Part shown: in pieces, positions 52,893 to 60,643 of the stretch | How the letters are laid out: each line of letters begins with the position of its first letter | Numbering within the stretch: position 1 is the stretch's first letter | Assembly: GCF_947493875.1 (NCBI RefSeq) | Contig: NZ_CANLSU010000003.1 | Span: 1 to 64,000 of the forward strand | DNA from: an uncultured Marinococcus sp. | GTDB lineage: Bacteria > Bacillota > Bacilli > Bacillales > Marinococcaceae | DNA: 64,000 nucleotides | Direction of reading: 5' to 3' | Program-made: the position numbers and the translations under genes | The notes under the pieces: generated by a model | Told to the model about the DNA's origin: nothing | The model's database searches: none | The model's input: the letters and a program-made list of their open reading frames with translations, nothing else

Positions 52893-53636
52893 GTGCTGGC
52901 GGCCGTAAGTACGCTTCCCGTTTTTCCCGCAGAAATGGAGAAAGCTCCTGAACAGAAGTCCGAATGGTCCTATCAGGGCAATACTGGGCCGGCATATTGG
53001 GGAAGCCTGGACGCCGATTATACTGCGTGCACGAACGGGAAAAGTCAATCGCCCGTAAACCTGAGGGAAGCGGAAGCAAAACGGGGCGACTCCGAGGTAC
53101 AAATGAATTACAGGCCAACCGATTTCACCCTTAAAAACGATGGACATACCGTATTGGCAGAGCCCGGAAACGCCAATAATACATTAACCTATAAAGGAGA
53201 GGAATATACGCTTTCCCAATTTCACTTTCATGCGCCAAGTGAACACCAAATCAACGGCGAGTACGAGGATATGGAGCTCCATCTCGTGCACGAAAGTCCG
53301 GAGGGGGAAATCGTTGTGACTGCGTTTATGCTTGAGGAGGGGAGCGGCACAACTTTTCCTTCTTCATTTTGGGATAAAATGCCGTCAAGCGAAACAGACG
53401 CTCCGGCTTCTGTTGATAACCGTCTCAATCTGGAAGAATTGCTGCCATTTTCCGAAGCGAACTTTCAGTATGAAGGTTCGTTAACGACGCCCCCATGTAC
53501 AGAAGGCGTGAACTGGATCGTTTACGGAGAGCCGGTATCCGCTTCAAGTGACCAATTAGAAGATTTTCAGCAAATCTATGACGACAACCATCGGCCGGTC
53601 CAGCCGCTTAATGGAAGAGAAGTAATAAAAAACTGA
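52893..53636 (+). CDS. alpha-class carbonic anhydrase with disturbed signal-peptide start
   Basis: A 247-residue (from GTG 52893) zinc enzyme hydrating carbon dioxide. Zn ligands are in FHFHAPSEH and ELHLVHES, and SLTTPPCTEGVNW is typical. The frame stays open back to a TGA at 52857, and codons 52860-52895 encode a hydrophobic, signal-like stretch (CCIAVSIVYSVVLAAVS) with no standard start before it. The only ATG codons with a nearby site (AAGGA; ATG 52856) are in another frame, one base off. A one-base indel may have cut the start from the gene. GTG 52893 leaves only the end of the signal. Confidence 0.8.
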   Translation: MLAAVSTLPVFPAEMEKAPEQKSEWSYQGNTGPAYWGSLDADYTACTNGKSQSPVNLREAEAKRGDSEVQMNYRPTDFTLKNDGHTVLAEPGNANNTLTYKGEEYTLSQFHFHAPSEHQINGEYEDMELHLVHESPEGEIVVTAFMLEEGSGTTFPSSFWDKMPSSETDAPASVDNRLNLEELLPFSEANFQYEGSLTTPPCTEGVNWIVYGEPVSASSDQLEDFQQIYDDNHRPVQPLNGREVIKN

Positions 53637-53688
53637 CGCAAGTTATTTGCAATGCTTTGGCGTCCGCAGAAAAAAGAAAGCAGGAAGA

Positions 53689-53714
53689 GTTTGTACACAG
53701 GCACCACGGGGTAT
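53689..53714 (+). promoter_or_regulatory. sigma-B promoter before the YflT-like gene
   Basis: GTTTGT and GGGTAT are separated by 14 bases, closely matching the sigma-B consensus, about 125 bases before the gene. Confidence 0.7.
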
Positions 53715-53838
53715 CATCATCTATGGCACACTCTTCTTAGCCGTTCGTTAAGTATTGCTGGACAGTACCAGGAAACGAATGAAAAGAAGAGGTCTGGTTA
53801 CAGACAAAGGCCCGAAACTACACGAGGAGGAATCAAGC

Positions 53839-54183
53839 ATGAAGCCACAGGTACAGGAATACACCAACGAAGACAACATCGAGCAGGACGTACAAAAGCT
53901 TACGGAGAACGGTATCAGCCGCAACGACATTTATGTCATGAGTCACGATGATGACCGCACCGACCGGATTGCTGATAAGGCAGATACCAATGAACCTACC
54001 GATAAAGAATTTGGCATTGATTCCGAGAATCGTTTCTCGAAAAAGGGAGACGAGCTTCGCTTTAAGCTTCAGGAGCTTGGATTTACGGAGCAGGAAGCCG
54101 AGGACATGGAAGATGATCTCGACGAGGGCAAAGTATTGCTGATGGTTCAGGACGACAAGAATCTCAGTGAACTGCTGAAATAA
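53839..54183 (+). CDS. general stress protein, YflT/GSP17M-like
   Basis: A 114-residue acidic cytosolic protein. The start QEYTNEDNIEQDVQKLTENG with DIYVMSHDDDRTDRIAD matches the heat-induced stress protein YflT domain (residues about 4-110). Relatives in Bacillus belong to the sigma-B regulon, consistent with the promoter at 53689. ATG 53839 follows GAGGAGG. A terminator at 54239 closes the unit. Confidence 0.88.
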   Translation: MKPQVQEYTNEDNIEQDVQKLTENGISRNDIYVMSHDDDRTDRIADKADTNEPTDKEFGIDSENRFSKKGDELRFKLQELGFTEQEAEDMEDDLDEGKVLLMVQDDKNLSELLK

Positions 54184-54238
54184 TATCAGGCAAAACAGCT
54201 GGAGGCCAGTGGCTCTCCGGCTTTGTCTGTACATACAT

Positions 54239-54272
54239 AAAGACGCTTCCGCGTGGGAGCGTCTTTGTTTTA
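54239..54272 (+). terminator. terminator after the YflT-like gene
   Basis: AAAGACGCTTCC, loop GCGT, GGGAGCGTCTTT, then T-rich sequence. Confidence 0.85.
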
Positions 54273-54434
54273 TTTTTAATTATCTAAGCTAAAAAATTAA
54301 TCGCTAGGCGCGTAATGCTGTTAATGTCTATTTTTAACTTTTTAAGTGCGAATGGCAACGTTATTTTACTGACCATACCACTCTATTTGATACAATGGAA
54401 GGAAAATACAATTGAGATGAAAGAAGGAAATGTC

Positions 54435-55256
54435 ATGAAAAAATCGCCAATCATTCTTCCTTTTCTGGGACTGTTACTCAGCGCAGGACTCATCGGATGC
54501 AGCGGCGGGGAAACTTCGTCTGAAAGTGCCGGGACCCAGGAAGTGTCTACGAATAGTGATAACAGCCAGGAGGAAGAAAGCGCCGATACCTCCAGTGATC
54601 AGAAAGGGGAGACGCAGTTTCAGGGTGGGCAGGAATCCTCCGAAACGTCATCAGAGCAGTCTCCTGAAGGTGTGCGCCAGGAATTGGCGATGGATGAAGA
54701 CCAGATTTTCCTGCCGTTCAGTTTTCCCGACCACTCAACTGAAAATGTGCTCGTTTCTGTAGCTTCCAACAATGATCAAACCTACAGCGTGCAGTACCAG
54801 ACCAGTAATGGAGACCCTCTCGCGCATGTAACAGGTTCACAGTTTGCCAGTAAAAAGGAAGCAGTGGAGGAGCTGGAGTCTTTTCAAAACGGGAAAAAGG
54901 TAGGGCCATTCGAGCAGGGAGGGGAGGATCTTGGCTATGGTATTACCGGGTACGGCGAGGGTGCTGCGGGAAGCCAGTACTTCAGCTGGGAGGAAGGCAA
55001 TTGGCTTTTAAATCTCTCCTCTGCGACTGAAGACGAAATTGATCATCCGGCCGTCGCCCGGGAGATCGTGGAATATCTTGAGAGCCATACCCTCCCGGCT
55101 CCAGGTGAACTGGGCGTGGTGGATATCCATTATGACCGGGGAAGCGAAAACGTCACCGTGGATATTCGCTGGCAGGACGGCAGGATGGTGTATGAATTAA
55201 GCACCGGACATACCCCACTGGAAGCAATGCAGATGGCAACGTCCATGGAGAAATAG
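54435..55256 (+). CDS. acidic lipoprotein of unknown function
   Basis: A 273-residue protein with a signal peptide and lipobox (GLIGCSGG, Cys about 22), then a long low-complexity Ser/Glu/Gln/Thr linker (to about residue 85) and a C-terminal globular part with YSVQYQTSNGDPLAHVTGS. The start is the ATG directly before KKSPIILPFLGLLL; the longer frame to 54315 would bury the signal. Extreme acidity points to a saline or alkaline exterior. Function not recognised. Confidence 0.8.
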   Translation: MKKSPIILPFLGLLLSAGLIGCSGGETSSESAGTQEVSTNSDNSQEEESADTSSDQKGETQFQGGQESSETSSEQSPEGVRQELAMDEDQIFLPFSFPDHSTENVLVSVASNNDQTYSVQYQTSNGDPLAHVTGSQFASKKEAVEELESFQNGKKVGPFEQGGEDLGYGITGYGEGAAGSQYFSWEEGNWLLNLSSATEDEIDHPAVAREIVEYLESHTLPAPGELGVVDIHYDRGSENVTVDIRWQDGRMVYELSTGHTPLEAMQMATSMEK

Positions 55257-55290
55257 ATGATTACTCATATTTCCTCCATAAGACAAAAAT

Positions 55291-55346
55291 ACTCCCCCCT
55301 AAGCAAAACAGACGATTTATTTCATCTGTTTCCTTAGAGGGGAGCA
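55291..55346 (-). terminator. long hairpin, probable terminator for the ABC-F gene
   Basis: CTCCCC-CTAAG-AAACAGA pairs with TCTGTTT-CTTAG-GGGGAG with single mismatches around about ten bases; on the minus strand TATTTTT follows. Confidence 0.7.
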
Positions 55347-55442
55347 TATTATTGCCTGGAGAGTGTCTTTAACAGATTTTTAAAAGCACACTTCAGAAGC
55401 CATCCCGTATTGAGGTCTTCCTTTACCTGTCATCCTTATACA

Positions 55443-57092
55443 CTATTCGTGACATTGAAGAAGCTGAGCCTCCTGCCGTTTTTGAACTGCGTAGGCATAC
55501 GTTCCTTCGTATTTTTGCAACGCTCCGCAGTCCAGCCAGTACGTAACCGTAAAGAGCTGGTTCAAAAAATATCGGTCGTGCGAGATCGTGATAATAGTGC
55601 CGGGAAACTGCTTCAATGCTTCTTCCAGCGCTTCCTGGGATTCAATATCCAAATGATTGGTCGGCTCGTCGAGCACAAGAACATTGATATCTTCATACAT
55701 CATCTGAGCGATTCGCAGACGGGTGCGCTCTCCGCCACTCAAATCGTGCGTCCGTTTGAACACATCGGCACCGTAAAACAGAAACTGGGCCAGAATATTC
55801 CGGGCCTGACCTTCATCCACATAGGCCGTCTCGCGAAAGGTCTCTAGAACTGTGGCGGAAGCGTGAAAAGTTTCCATATGCTGCGTCATTCGCCCAAAAC
55901 GGACGTTGCTGCCGATATCTATGATGCCTTTATCAGGTCTGATTTCTCCGGTGAGAATCCGCATTAGCGTAGTTTTGCCGGAACCATTGGCCCCGACGAT
56001 CGCGACCCGTTCACCCATCCGGATATGCATATCGATCGAATGAAACAGTGTCGTTTGATCCCACTGTTTAGCGATATCGATCATGGTCACTACATCATTG
56101 CCGGTGCGCTGGGATTGGGCGAGCTGCACACGCATGGACGGGCGATGCAGCACGGGCTTGGGGAGCACTTCCATTTTTGCCAGTGCTTTTTCCATGCTTT
56201 TCGCCTGGCGATGCATGCCGGCGTTGGGCGGGTTGGCCCGATTCGCCCATTCCTTCAATTGCTTAATGCTTTGCTTCATTTTTTTAATTTTCTTTTGCTG
56301 GTCCTCGTACTGCTGAAACTGACGCATCAGGTTTTCTTCTTTTGTTTGGACGTACGCATGATACGGGGACTCGTACAGGGTGACCGACTGATCCTCCACA
56401 TCGGCGATCCGTGTAGCGGTATCGGCCAGCAGCGAGCGGTCGTGTGAAACGAGGACCACAGTCCCTGGATAATGATGAATATATTCCGTCAGCCATTCGA
56501 GAGCAGCTACATCCAGATGATTGGTCGGCTCGTCCAAAAGCAGAACGTCCGGCTGTCGAAGAAGCAGGCATGCAAGCCCGACCTTGGTTCGTTCGCCGCC
56601 GCTTAACGTGCTCCAGGCCGATGTCAGCTGGTACTCGATGCCAAGGCCGGCACTCACGCTCCGCATTCGTCTTTCCATTTCATAGCCGCCGGCATCATGA
56701 AAGGCGTCCTGTTTCATTCCGTATTGATGCATCACTTGCTCCAAATGTTTTGGGTCATGTAGATCCGCCATTTGCTGTTCCAGGAGGCGCAACTCCTGCT
56801 GGAGCTTGTAAAGATCGTGAAATTCACGCTGCAGGACATTGGCCACTGTGGTTTCATCGTTTTCTACCGGTCTTTGTCTTAACCGTCCCACGGTAAAGCC
56901 TTTTTTCCGGGACACCGTTCCCTGATCAAGTGGGGCTGAACCGTCCATTACCCGCAGCAGGGTAGATTTTCCACTGCCGTTGCGGCCGACAACGCCGAGG
57001 CGGTCGCCCTGATAAACCTCCAGATGCATCTGCCGAAGGACGGTATCGCCGCCCTGGGTGATTGTTCCGTGTTGAATGCTGATTGCTATCAT
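55443..57092 (-). CDS. ABC-F ATPase, probable antibiotic-resistance ribosome-protection protein
   Basis: A 549-residue protein with two ATPase domains and no membrane segments: Walker A GRNGSGKST (36-44) and GANGSGKTT (about 367), signatures LSGGERTK and LSGGERTR, and two DEPTNHLD motifs. The interdomain linker (about 255-335) carries KKIKKMKQSIKQLKEWANRAN and the Pro/Met-rich tip of Vml/Lsa/Msr-like ABC-F factors. These bind the E site and displace ribosome-targeting antibiotics. ATG 57092 follows CAGGAGG. A leader peptide and terminator precede it, as in drug-inducible members such as vmlR. Confidence 0.88.
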   Translation of the reverse strand: MIAISIQHGTITQGGDTVLRQMHLEVYQGDRLGVVGRNGSGKSTLLRVMDGSAPLDQGTVSRKKGFTVGRLRQRPVENDETTVANVLQREFHDLYKLQQELRLLEQQMADLHDPKHLEQVMHQYGMKQDAFHDAGGYEMERRMRSVSAGLGIEYQLTSAWSTLSGGERTKVGLACLLLRQPDVLLLDEPTNHLDVAALEWLTEYIHHYPGTVVLVSHDRSLLADTATRIADVEDQSVTLYESPYHAYVQTKEENLMRQFQQYEDQQKKIKKMKQSIKQLKEWANRANPPNAGMHRQAKSMEKALAKMEVLPKPVLHRPSMRVQLAQSQRTGNDVVTMIDIAKQWDQTTLFHSIDMHIRMGERVAIVGANGSGKTTLMRILTGEIRPDKGIIDIGSNVRFGRMTQHMETFHASATVLETFRETAYVDEGQARNILAQFLFYGADVFKRTHDLSGGERTRLRIAQMMYEDINVLVLDEPTNHLDIESQEALEEALKQFPGTIITISHDRYFLNQLFTVTYWLDCGALQKYEGTYAYAVQKRQEAQLLQCHE

Positions 57093-57138
57093 GATTATTC
57101 CTCCTGGTTGACCACCAGGAAGGTTGTTTCGGCACATC

Positions 57139-57169
57139 AAAAAGAGCCGAAGAACCGTCTTCGACTCTT
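57139..57169 (-). terminator. attenuator hairpin before the ABC-F gene
   Basis: On the minus strand AGAGTCGAAGA, loop CGGT, TCTTCGGCTCT, T5. It lies 45 bases after the leader stop and 47 bases before the ABC-F start, so transcription would stop here unless the hairpin is prevented. Confidence 0.8.
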
Positions 57170-57212
57170 GAGTCTGTCTGCGTGGGACAGGATCAAAGGT
57201 GAACGTCTCTTC

Positions 57213-57347
57213 CTAGTGGTCGTTATTTGCCATGGTCTGTACCGTCTGTTGGACATACGTATCCCCTGGGAGAAAAACCATCGCAAAAACGGAACGACAC
57301 AAATACATAAACCGGTCGAGTGCCGAACCACTATGAGAAATATTCAC
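57213..57347 (-). CDS. 44-residue leader peptide of the ABC-F gene
   Basis: GTG 57347 has a strong site (AAGGAGGG) and encodes 44 residues ending TVQTMANNDH, then TAG. Its position between the promoter and the attenuator hairpin suggests that ribosome stalling on this leader by an antibiotic permits read-through into the ABC-F gene. The peptide contains a hydrophobic middle (FAMVFLPG). Inference by analogy with leader-controlled ABC-F genes. Confidence 0.6.
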   Translation of the reverse strand: MNISHSGSALDRFMYLCRSVFAMVFLPGDTYVQQTVQTMANNDH

Positions 57348-57378
57348 CTTGATCCCTCCTTCCAATTTTTGTATTATT

Positions 57379-57407
57379 ACTGTACCATGTTCGTCAGCAG
57401 GGAGCAA
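57379..57407 (-). promoter_or_regulatory. candidate sigma-A promoter of the ABC-F leader
   Basis: On the minus strand TTGCTC, 17 bases, TACAGT, about 32 bases before the leader start. Confidence 0.5.
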
Positions 57408-57551
57408 TAGTCTCGCGCACATAAAGCATTGTCTTATAGAGACGGTCAATATTGCTTTTAGGCGATTATCTCTGAGGCTATTAAGAATTTTCATGAAATA
57501 TTGAAAGAAATGATTGAGGGAGGCGTCTCTCCGATTGGCAGGAGGATTACT

Positions 57552-57788
57552 ATGAGCAGAAGGAAGAAGCTGTTTAAGCACGATACAAACGCGAGGACGG
57601 TCAAAGATAAAGTGGATGATTTTCTCGTCCGGAAGCAGGAAAAAAAGCGGGAAAATCGGGGAAGGAAGGGAATAACAGTCCTTGTCCTGCTCGGGGTGAC
57701 CGCTTTATTTTATCTGGGTTCACATCTGTTCGGCTACAGCACAGAGACCTTTGAAGCCATTACGGATACGCTGAGCCGTCACGATTAA
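57552..57788 (+). CDS. 78-residue basic single-span membrane protein
   Basis: A very basic, Lys/Arg-rich N-terminal half (residues 1-40) is followed by one hydrophobic helix (ITVLVLLGVTALFYLGSHLF, about 41-60) and a short acidic tail. ATG 57552 has AGGAGG seven bases upstream; the frame to 57501 would include this site. No family recognised. Confidence 0.7.
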   Translation: MSRRKKLFKHDTNARTVKDKVDDFLVRKQEKKRENRGRKGITVLVLLGVTALFYLGSHLFGYSTETFEAITDTLSRHD

Positions 57789-57890
57789 ATAGCAGTGAAC
57801 GCAAGAGCCTCCACGTAAAGAAATAGGGGCTATATTTATTAACTTGATTTAATCAATCCGCCAACGAATACAACAAAGGGGAGAACTGGC

Positions 57891-58199
57891 ATGAACGTAT
57901 CTTTATGGGAACAGCTTCGTACACTAAGCATTCAGGAGCCCAAAACCCTGGAGCAAATGGCTTTAAAGCTTTCGGAGGAATCCGGCGAAGTCGCCGAAGC
58001 GGTGCTGGCGTCTTCGGGCGCCAGTGGAAGTGAGTACAAACAGGCATCCCGAAATCATATAGATGAAGAATGCATCGATGTCATTTTGGTAGCTGCCGCG
58101 ATGTTTTATCAATCCGGTCATGACACCGCTCATATGGAGGAGCTGCTGCAAAAGAAAATGGAGAAATGGCGGACCCATATGGCGAAGCGGGAGGTTTAG
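57891..58199 (+). CDS. MazG-like nucleotide pyrophosphohydrolase
   Basis: A 102-residue all-alpha NTP-PPase of the MazG-like group. The metal-binding pairs are in KLSEESGEVAEAV (about 26-38) and DEECIDVI (about 56-63). Such enzymes hydrolyse non-canonical or excess nucleoside triphosphates. AAGGGGAG precedes the ATG and a terminator follows the stop. Confidence 0.85.
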   Translation: MNVSLWEQLRTLSIQEPKTLEQMALKLSEESGEVAEAVLASSGASGSEYKQASRNHIDEECIDVILVAAAMFYQSGHDTAHMEELLQKKMEKWRTHMAKREV

Positions 58200-58237
58200 T
58201 TTAAAAACGAAAAAAGCAGAAATTGGCTGCTGACAAG

Positions 58238-58272
58238 CAGGGTCCGGACATAATTTCCGGGCCCTGTTTTTA
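58238..58272 (+). terminator. terminator after the MazG-like gene
   Basis: CAGGG-CCGGA pairs with TCCGG-CCCTG, followed by T5. Confidence 0.85.
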
Positions 58273-58352
58273 TCTACATATTGTTTTAATGCTACAGGGA
58301 ACCTACCTGCAAAAGAATTATTGCTTAAGATTTGTATAACGTATTTGAAGGT

Positions 58353-58856
58353 TCACGAATTGCCACTCCAAAAGGCATAAACCACGGCGGCAAGAAGAGC
58401 CGGTGAAACCCCCACAGCTATTTCCTCCATGCGAGTTTCCACCGCAGCGTTCCAAAGAAATCCTGTACGCTTTGTTTCTCCGACGCACTCATTTTTCACA
58501 TAAATATGGCCCTGGCCGTTCCACTTCAGCTGAATAGTCACATCCGGCAGGTGGTTCATGCCAAAGAGTGTTACCGCGTATTTATGCTTGAATGCGTGCA
58601 GGCTTGTTATATCTGCGATGTGCATTTGGTTTTGAGAAACGTGCCAGGAGTGTCCTTGGTCAAATGACTGCTGAACGATGGCATAACGATCGGATGCTTC
58701 CATGACTATGTTAACGTCGTGAACAGGACTGCGGGAAGGGCGGTCATTCCGAGCGTGAAACCAGTGGTGCATCGAGCCGATTTCTGTTTCCCGATCGTAC
58801 ACGGAAAGGGGCTGCGTTGATGCACCCCATAAAGGACGAGAATACGTTACCAGCAT
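58353..58856 (-). CDS. hypothetical protein, possibly tubby/LURP-one-like barrel
   Basis: A 167-residue protein of alternating beta-strands (VNIVMEASDRYAIVQQSF; VTIQLKWNGQGHIYVKNE) with a weakly hydrophobic C-terminal end (PALLAAVVYAF). The pattern resembles bacterial tubby-C-terminal-like proteins, but no diagnostic motif can be named. GGAG lies before the ATG. Confidence 0.65.
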   Translation of the reverse strand: MLVTYSRPLWGASTQPLSVYDRETEIGSMHHWFHARNDRPSRSPVHDVNIVMEASDRYAIVQQSFDQGHSWHVSQNQMHIADITSLHAFKHKYAVTLFGMNHLPDVTIQLKWNGQGHIYVKNECVGETKRTGFLWNAAVETRMEEIAVGVSPALLAAVVYAFWSGNS

Positions 58857-58880
58857 GGCGGGTTCTCTCCTTTATGATTG

Positions 58881-59203
58881 TTATACAGATAAGGTTTTTA
58901 TATTTTTCTCTAAACGGTTAGTGGTAAACAACAGGCGTACGCATAAAGTTGCAATCATTACTTCTACAAATGAAAGTAGTAACCAACTGCCATAAAAACG
59001 AAAAAGCTGTTGGCCATCAGAAATGTTGGAAGAAGCAGCCACCACAGCCGGCCAATCACAGCAAGAACAAATCCAATAGCACCGAAGGCCTGGCCAATGA
59101 ACCAGTAGCTGAACCCGTAATCCCAAATAAAGTTGGGCATCCACGAAGCCAGGCTCAGAAGCAGGCATAAGGCGCTCCATTTACAAAGGGTTCGACGATG
59201 CAT
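58881..59203 (-). pseudogene. small membrane protein gene with apparent frameshift
   Basis: From ATG 59203 (GGGAGAGGATATTC upstream) a frame encodes about three hydrophobic helices (SALCLLLSLASWMPNFIWDY; FGAIGFVLAVIGRLWWLLLP) and stops at 58964. An overlapping frame continues with a fourth plausible helix (WLLLSFVEVMIATLCVRLLF) and a basic tail to 58881. Joining them near 58970 gives a sensible four-helix protein of about 107 residues. Either a frameshift mutation or a chance open frame; no relatives recognised. Confidence 0.5.
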
Positions 59204-59346
59204 GAATATCCTCTCCCAGCGTTCCATAAGGAAAGAGTTTGTTCATTTATGGTAAAATTAGTTATAAATGTAATTTAAATGGTACCATAAAAAGAAAATT
59301 CAAGACACACCATACGTTACAAAAACCGGAGGATAGCAGGTCATCA

Positions 59347-59532
59347 ATGAAATGGACAATGGAGGATACACGTTTGTTTATTATATATATAATCGTCGGC
59401 TCTGTGTATGTATGGTTATTTAACCTCTTTTCAAGCCATCACCATTCATACCTTTCGTTGCTGGGGATAGGGGTATTGTACGTGTACTTTACTAAGCTGC
59501 TTACAAAACTGGAAAAGAAAAAGCGTGCATAA
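59347..59532 (+). CDS. 61-residue two-helix membrane protein
   Basis: Two hydrophobic helices (RLFIIYIIVGSVYVWLFNLF; SLLGIGVLYVYFTKLL) and a Lys-rich tail. The start is uncertain: ATG 59347 lies 15 bases after GGAGG, longer than ideal. First of a run of four small membrane-protein genes. Confidence 0.6.
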   Translation: MKWTMEDTRLFIIYIIVGSVYVWLFNLFSSHHHSYLSLLGIGVLYVYFTKLLTKLEKKKRA

Positions 59533-59574
59533 CACGACTTATTTTTACTTTATTATAGTAAAGGAGGTAGCTTT

Positions 59575-59874
59575 ATTTATACGTCAAATGCGTACAATGT
59601 CGCTCTTGTGCTCAATCTCATCTGCGGCGGACTAATCACTCTTTTTATGACCGGTGTTTTTATCACGGGCTTCATTGCGGAAGGAGACGGGCAAAACCCA
59701 TGGGGCTATCTGACTCCGATCGCTTTCGTACCTCCAGTGCTGACAGCCGTTTACACGTATAAAACAAAGTCAAAATGTCTTTTTTGGCTCACCATTGCGC
59801 TCTGCTGGATACTATCCATTCAATCGATACGCGTAGCAAGCTTCATTCGTGAGTTTGTTCTTTATTTTCAATAA
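59575..59874 (+). CDS. 99-residue membrane protein with probable AUU start, paralogue of the next gene
   Basis: Three hydrophobic helices; the C-terminal part (YTYKTKSKC, then TIALCW) is shared with the next gene. The conserved start is IYTS, against MYTS in the paralogue at 59911, so the initiating codon is ATT 59575. AAGGAGG lies seven bases before it, the best spacing in the region. The next standard codon is GTG 59608 with no site. Function unknown. Confidence 0.7.
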   Translation: MYTSNAYNVALVLNLICGGLITLFMTGVFITGFIAEGDGQNPWGYLTPIAFVPPVLTAVYTYKTKSKCLFWLTIALCWILSIQSIRVASFIREFVLYFQ

Positions 59875-59910
59875 ATAGAGGAAGGCAGCTGAAAAGAGAG
59901 GGGTAGTTCG

Positions 59911-60189
59911 ATGTATACTTCCAGATGGCGCACAGTCGTATTAGTTTTACATATTGTCTGGAGCGCTGTGTTTACTTATTTTATGAGTGCCAGCGTGTGG
60001 AACGATGCTATTCCTGAAGGAAAATGGGAATATATTGTTCCTCTTCACTTTCTGATTCCGTTACTTGTAGGAATTTATACATTAAAGACGAGGTCTAAAT
60101 GTGGATTTGTGTTCACCATCGCTGCCTGCTGGCTGTGTCCTTTTTTGTCGACTCAGGTTATGTGGTTCATTGAAGGATTTTTTCGATAA
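59911..60189 (+). CDS. 92-residue membrane protein, second paralogue
   Basis: Three hydrophobic helices with the pattern YTLKTRSKC followed by TIAACW near residues 58-80, matching its upstream neighbour. ATG 59911 follows AGAGGGG. Likely arose by tandem duplication; function unknown. Confidence 0.75.
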   Translation: MYTSRWRTVVLVLHIVWSAVFTYFMSASVWNDAIPEGKWEYIVPLHFLIPLLVGIYTLKTRSKCGFVFTIAACWLCPFLSTQVMWFIEGFFR

Positions 60190-60199
60190 GGGGTAGAAG

Positions 60200-60490
60200 G
60201 TGGAGAGGGCCCATAAGCGAACACTTATTATTAATGCTGTTTTAAGCTATTTTCTTGCGGCAGGTTTAACCGGGCTTTTAACTGGCGGACCCTTTACCGA
60301 TCAGGAAAGCGATGATCAGCTGTTTTATTTAGGCATGGCCGGTTATGTCGCTGCCTTAGCCGTTATCGGCTTTGCGTTCTACAAACGCACCGAATTTTGG
60401 CGAACGTTTGGAATTATTTCCTGCTGGACATTCCCGGTTATTGGGCTGGGAATAGCTTTTGTTATTTCTGTGGCGCAAAGCATAATGTAG
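60200..60490 (+). CDS. 96-residue membrane protein, possible third paralogue
   Basis: Three hydrophobic helices, with a basic YKRTEFWRTFGIISCW segment positioned like the SKC...CW segment of the two preceding genes. GTG 60200 follows AAGGGG. Only ten bases separate it from the preceding gene. Confidence 0.7.
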   Translation: MERAHKRTLIINAVLSYFLAAGLTGLLTGGPFTDQESDDQLFYLGMAGYVAALAVIGFAFYKRTEFWRTFGIISCWTFPVIGLGIAFVISVAQSIM

Positions 60491-60560
60491 CTGACACACT
60501 AATTCATGTTAATGGAAAATAAAAAAATAAATTTTTATTCATACAATTCAAAACTTCCTC

Positions 60561-60588
60561 TTGATTAATAAATGAGTTTTGATATACT
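60561..60588 (+). promoter_or_regulatory. sigma-A promoter of the second lacI gene
   Basis: TTGATT and TATACT with a 16-base spacer, directly before the operator at 60601. Confidence 0.65.
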
Positions 60589-60600
60589 GAAAGCGGTTTA

Positions 60601-60620
60601 TTTCAAAAACGTTTTTGAAA
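60601..60620. promoter_or_regulatory. LacI-type operator before the second lacI gene
   Basis: A perfect 20-bp palindrome with half-site TTTCAAAAAC, placed just after the -10 box, consistent with autoregulation. Confidence 0.8.
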
Positions 60621-60643
60621 ATGATTTTAACAGGAGAATGAAA

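Noticed and set aside
54315-54434. N-terminal extension of the acidic lipoprotein
   Set aside because: It would bury the signal peptide and lipobox; the ATG before KKSPII is preferred.
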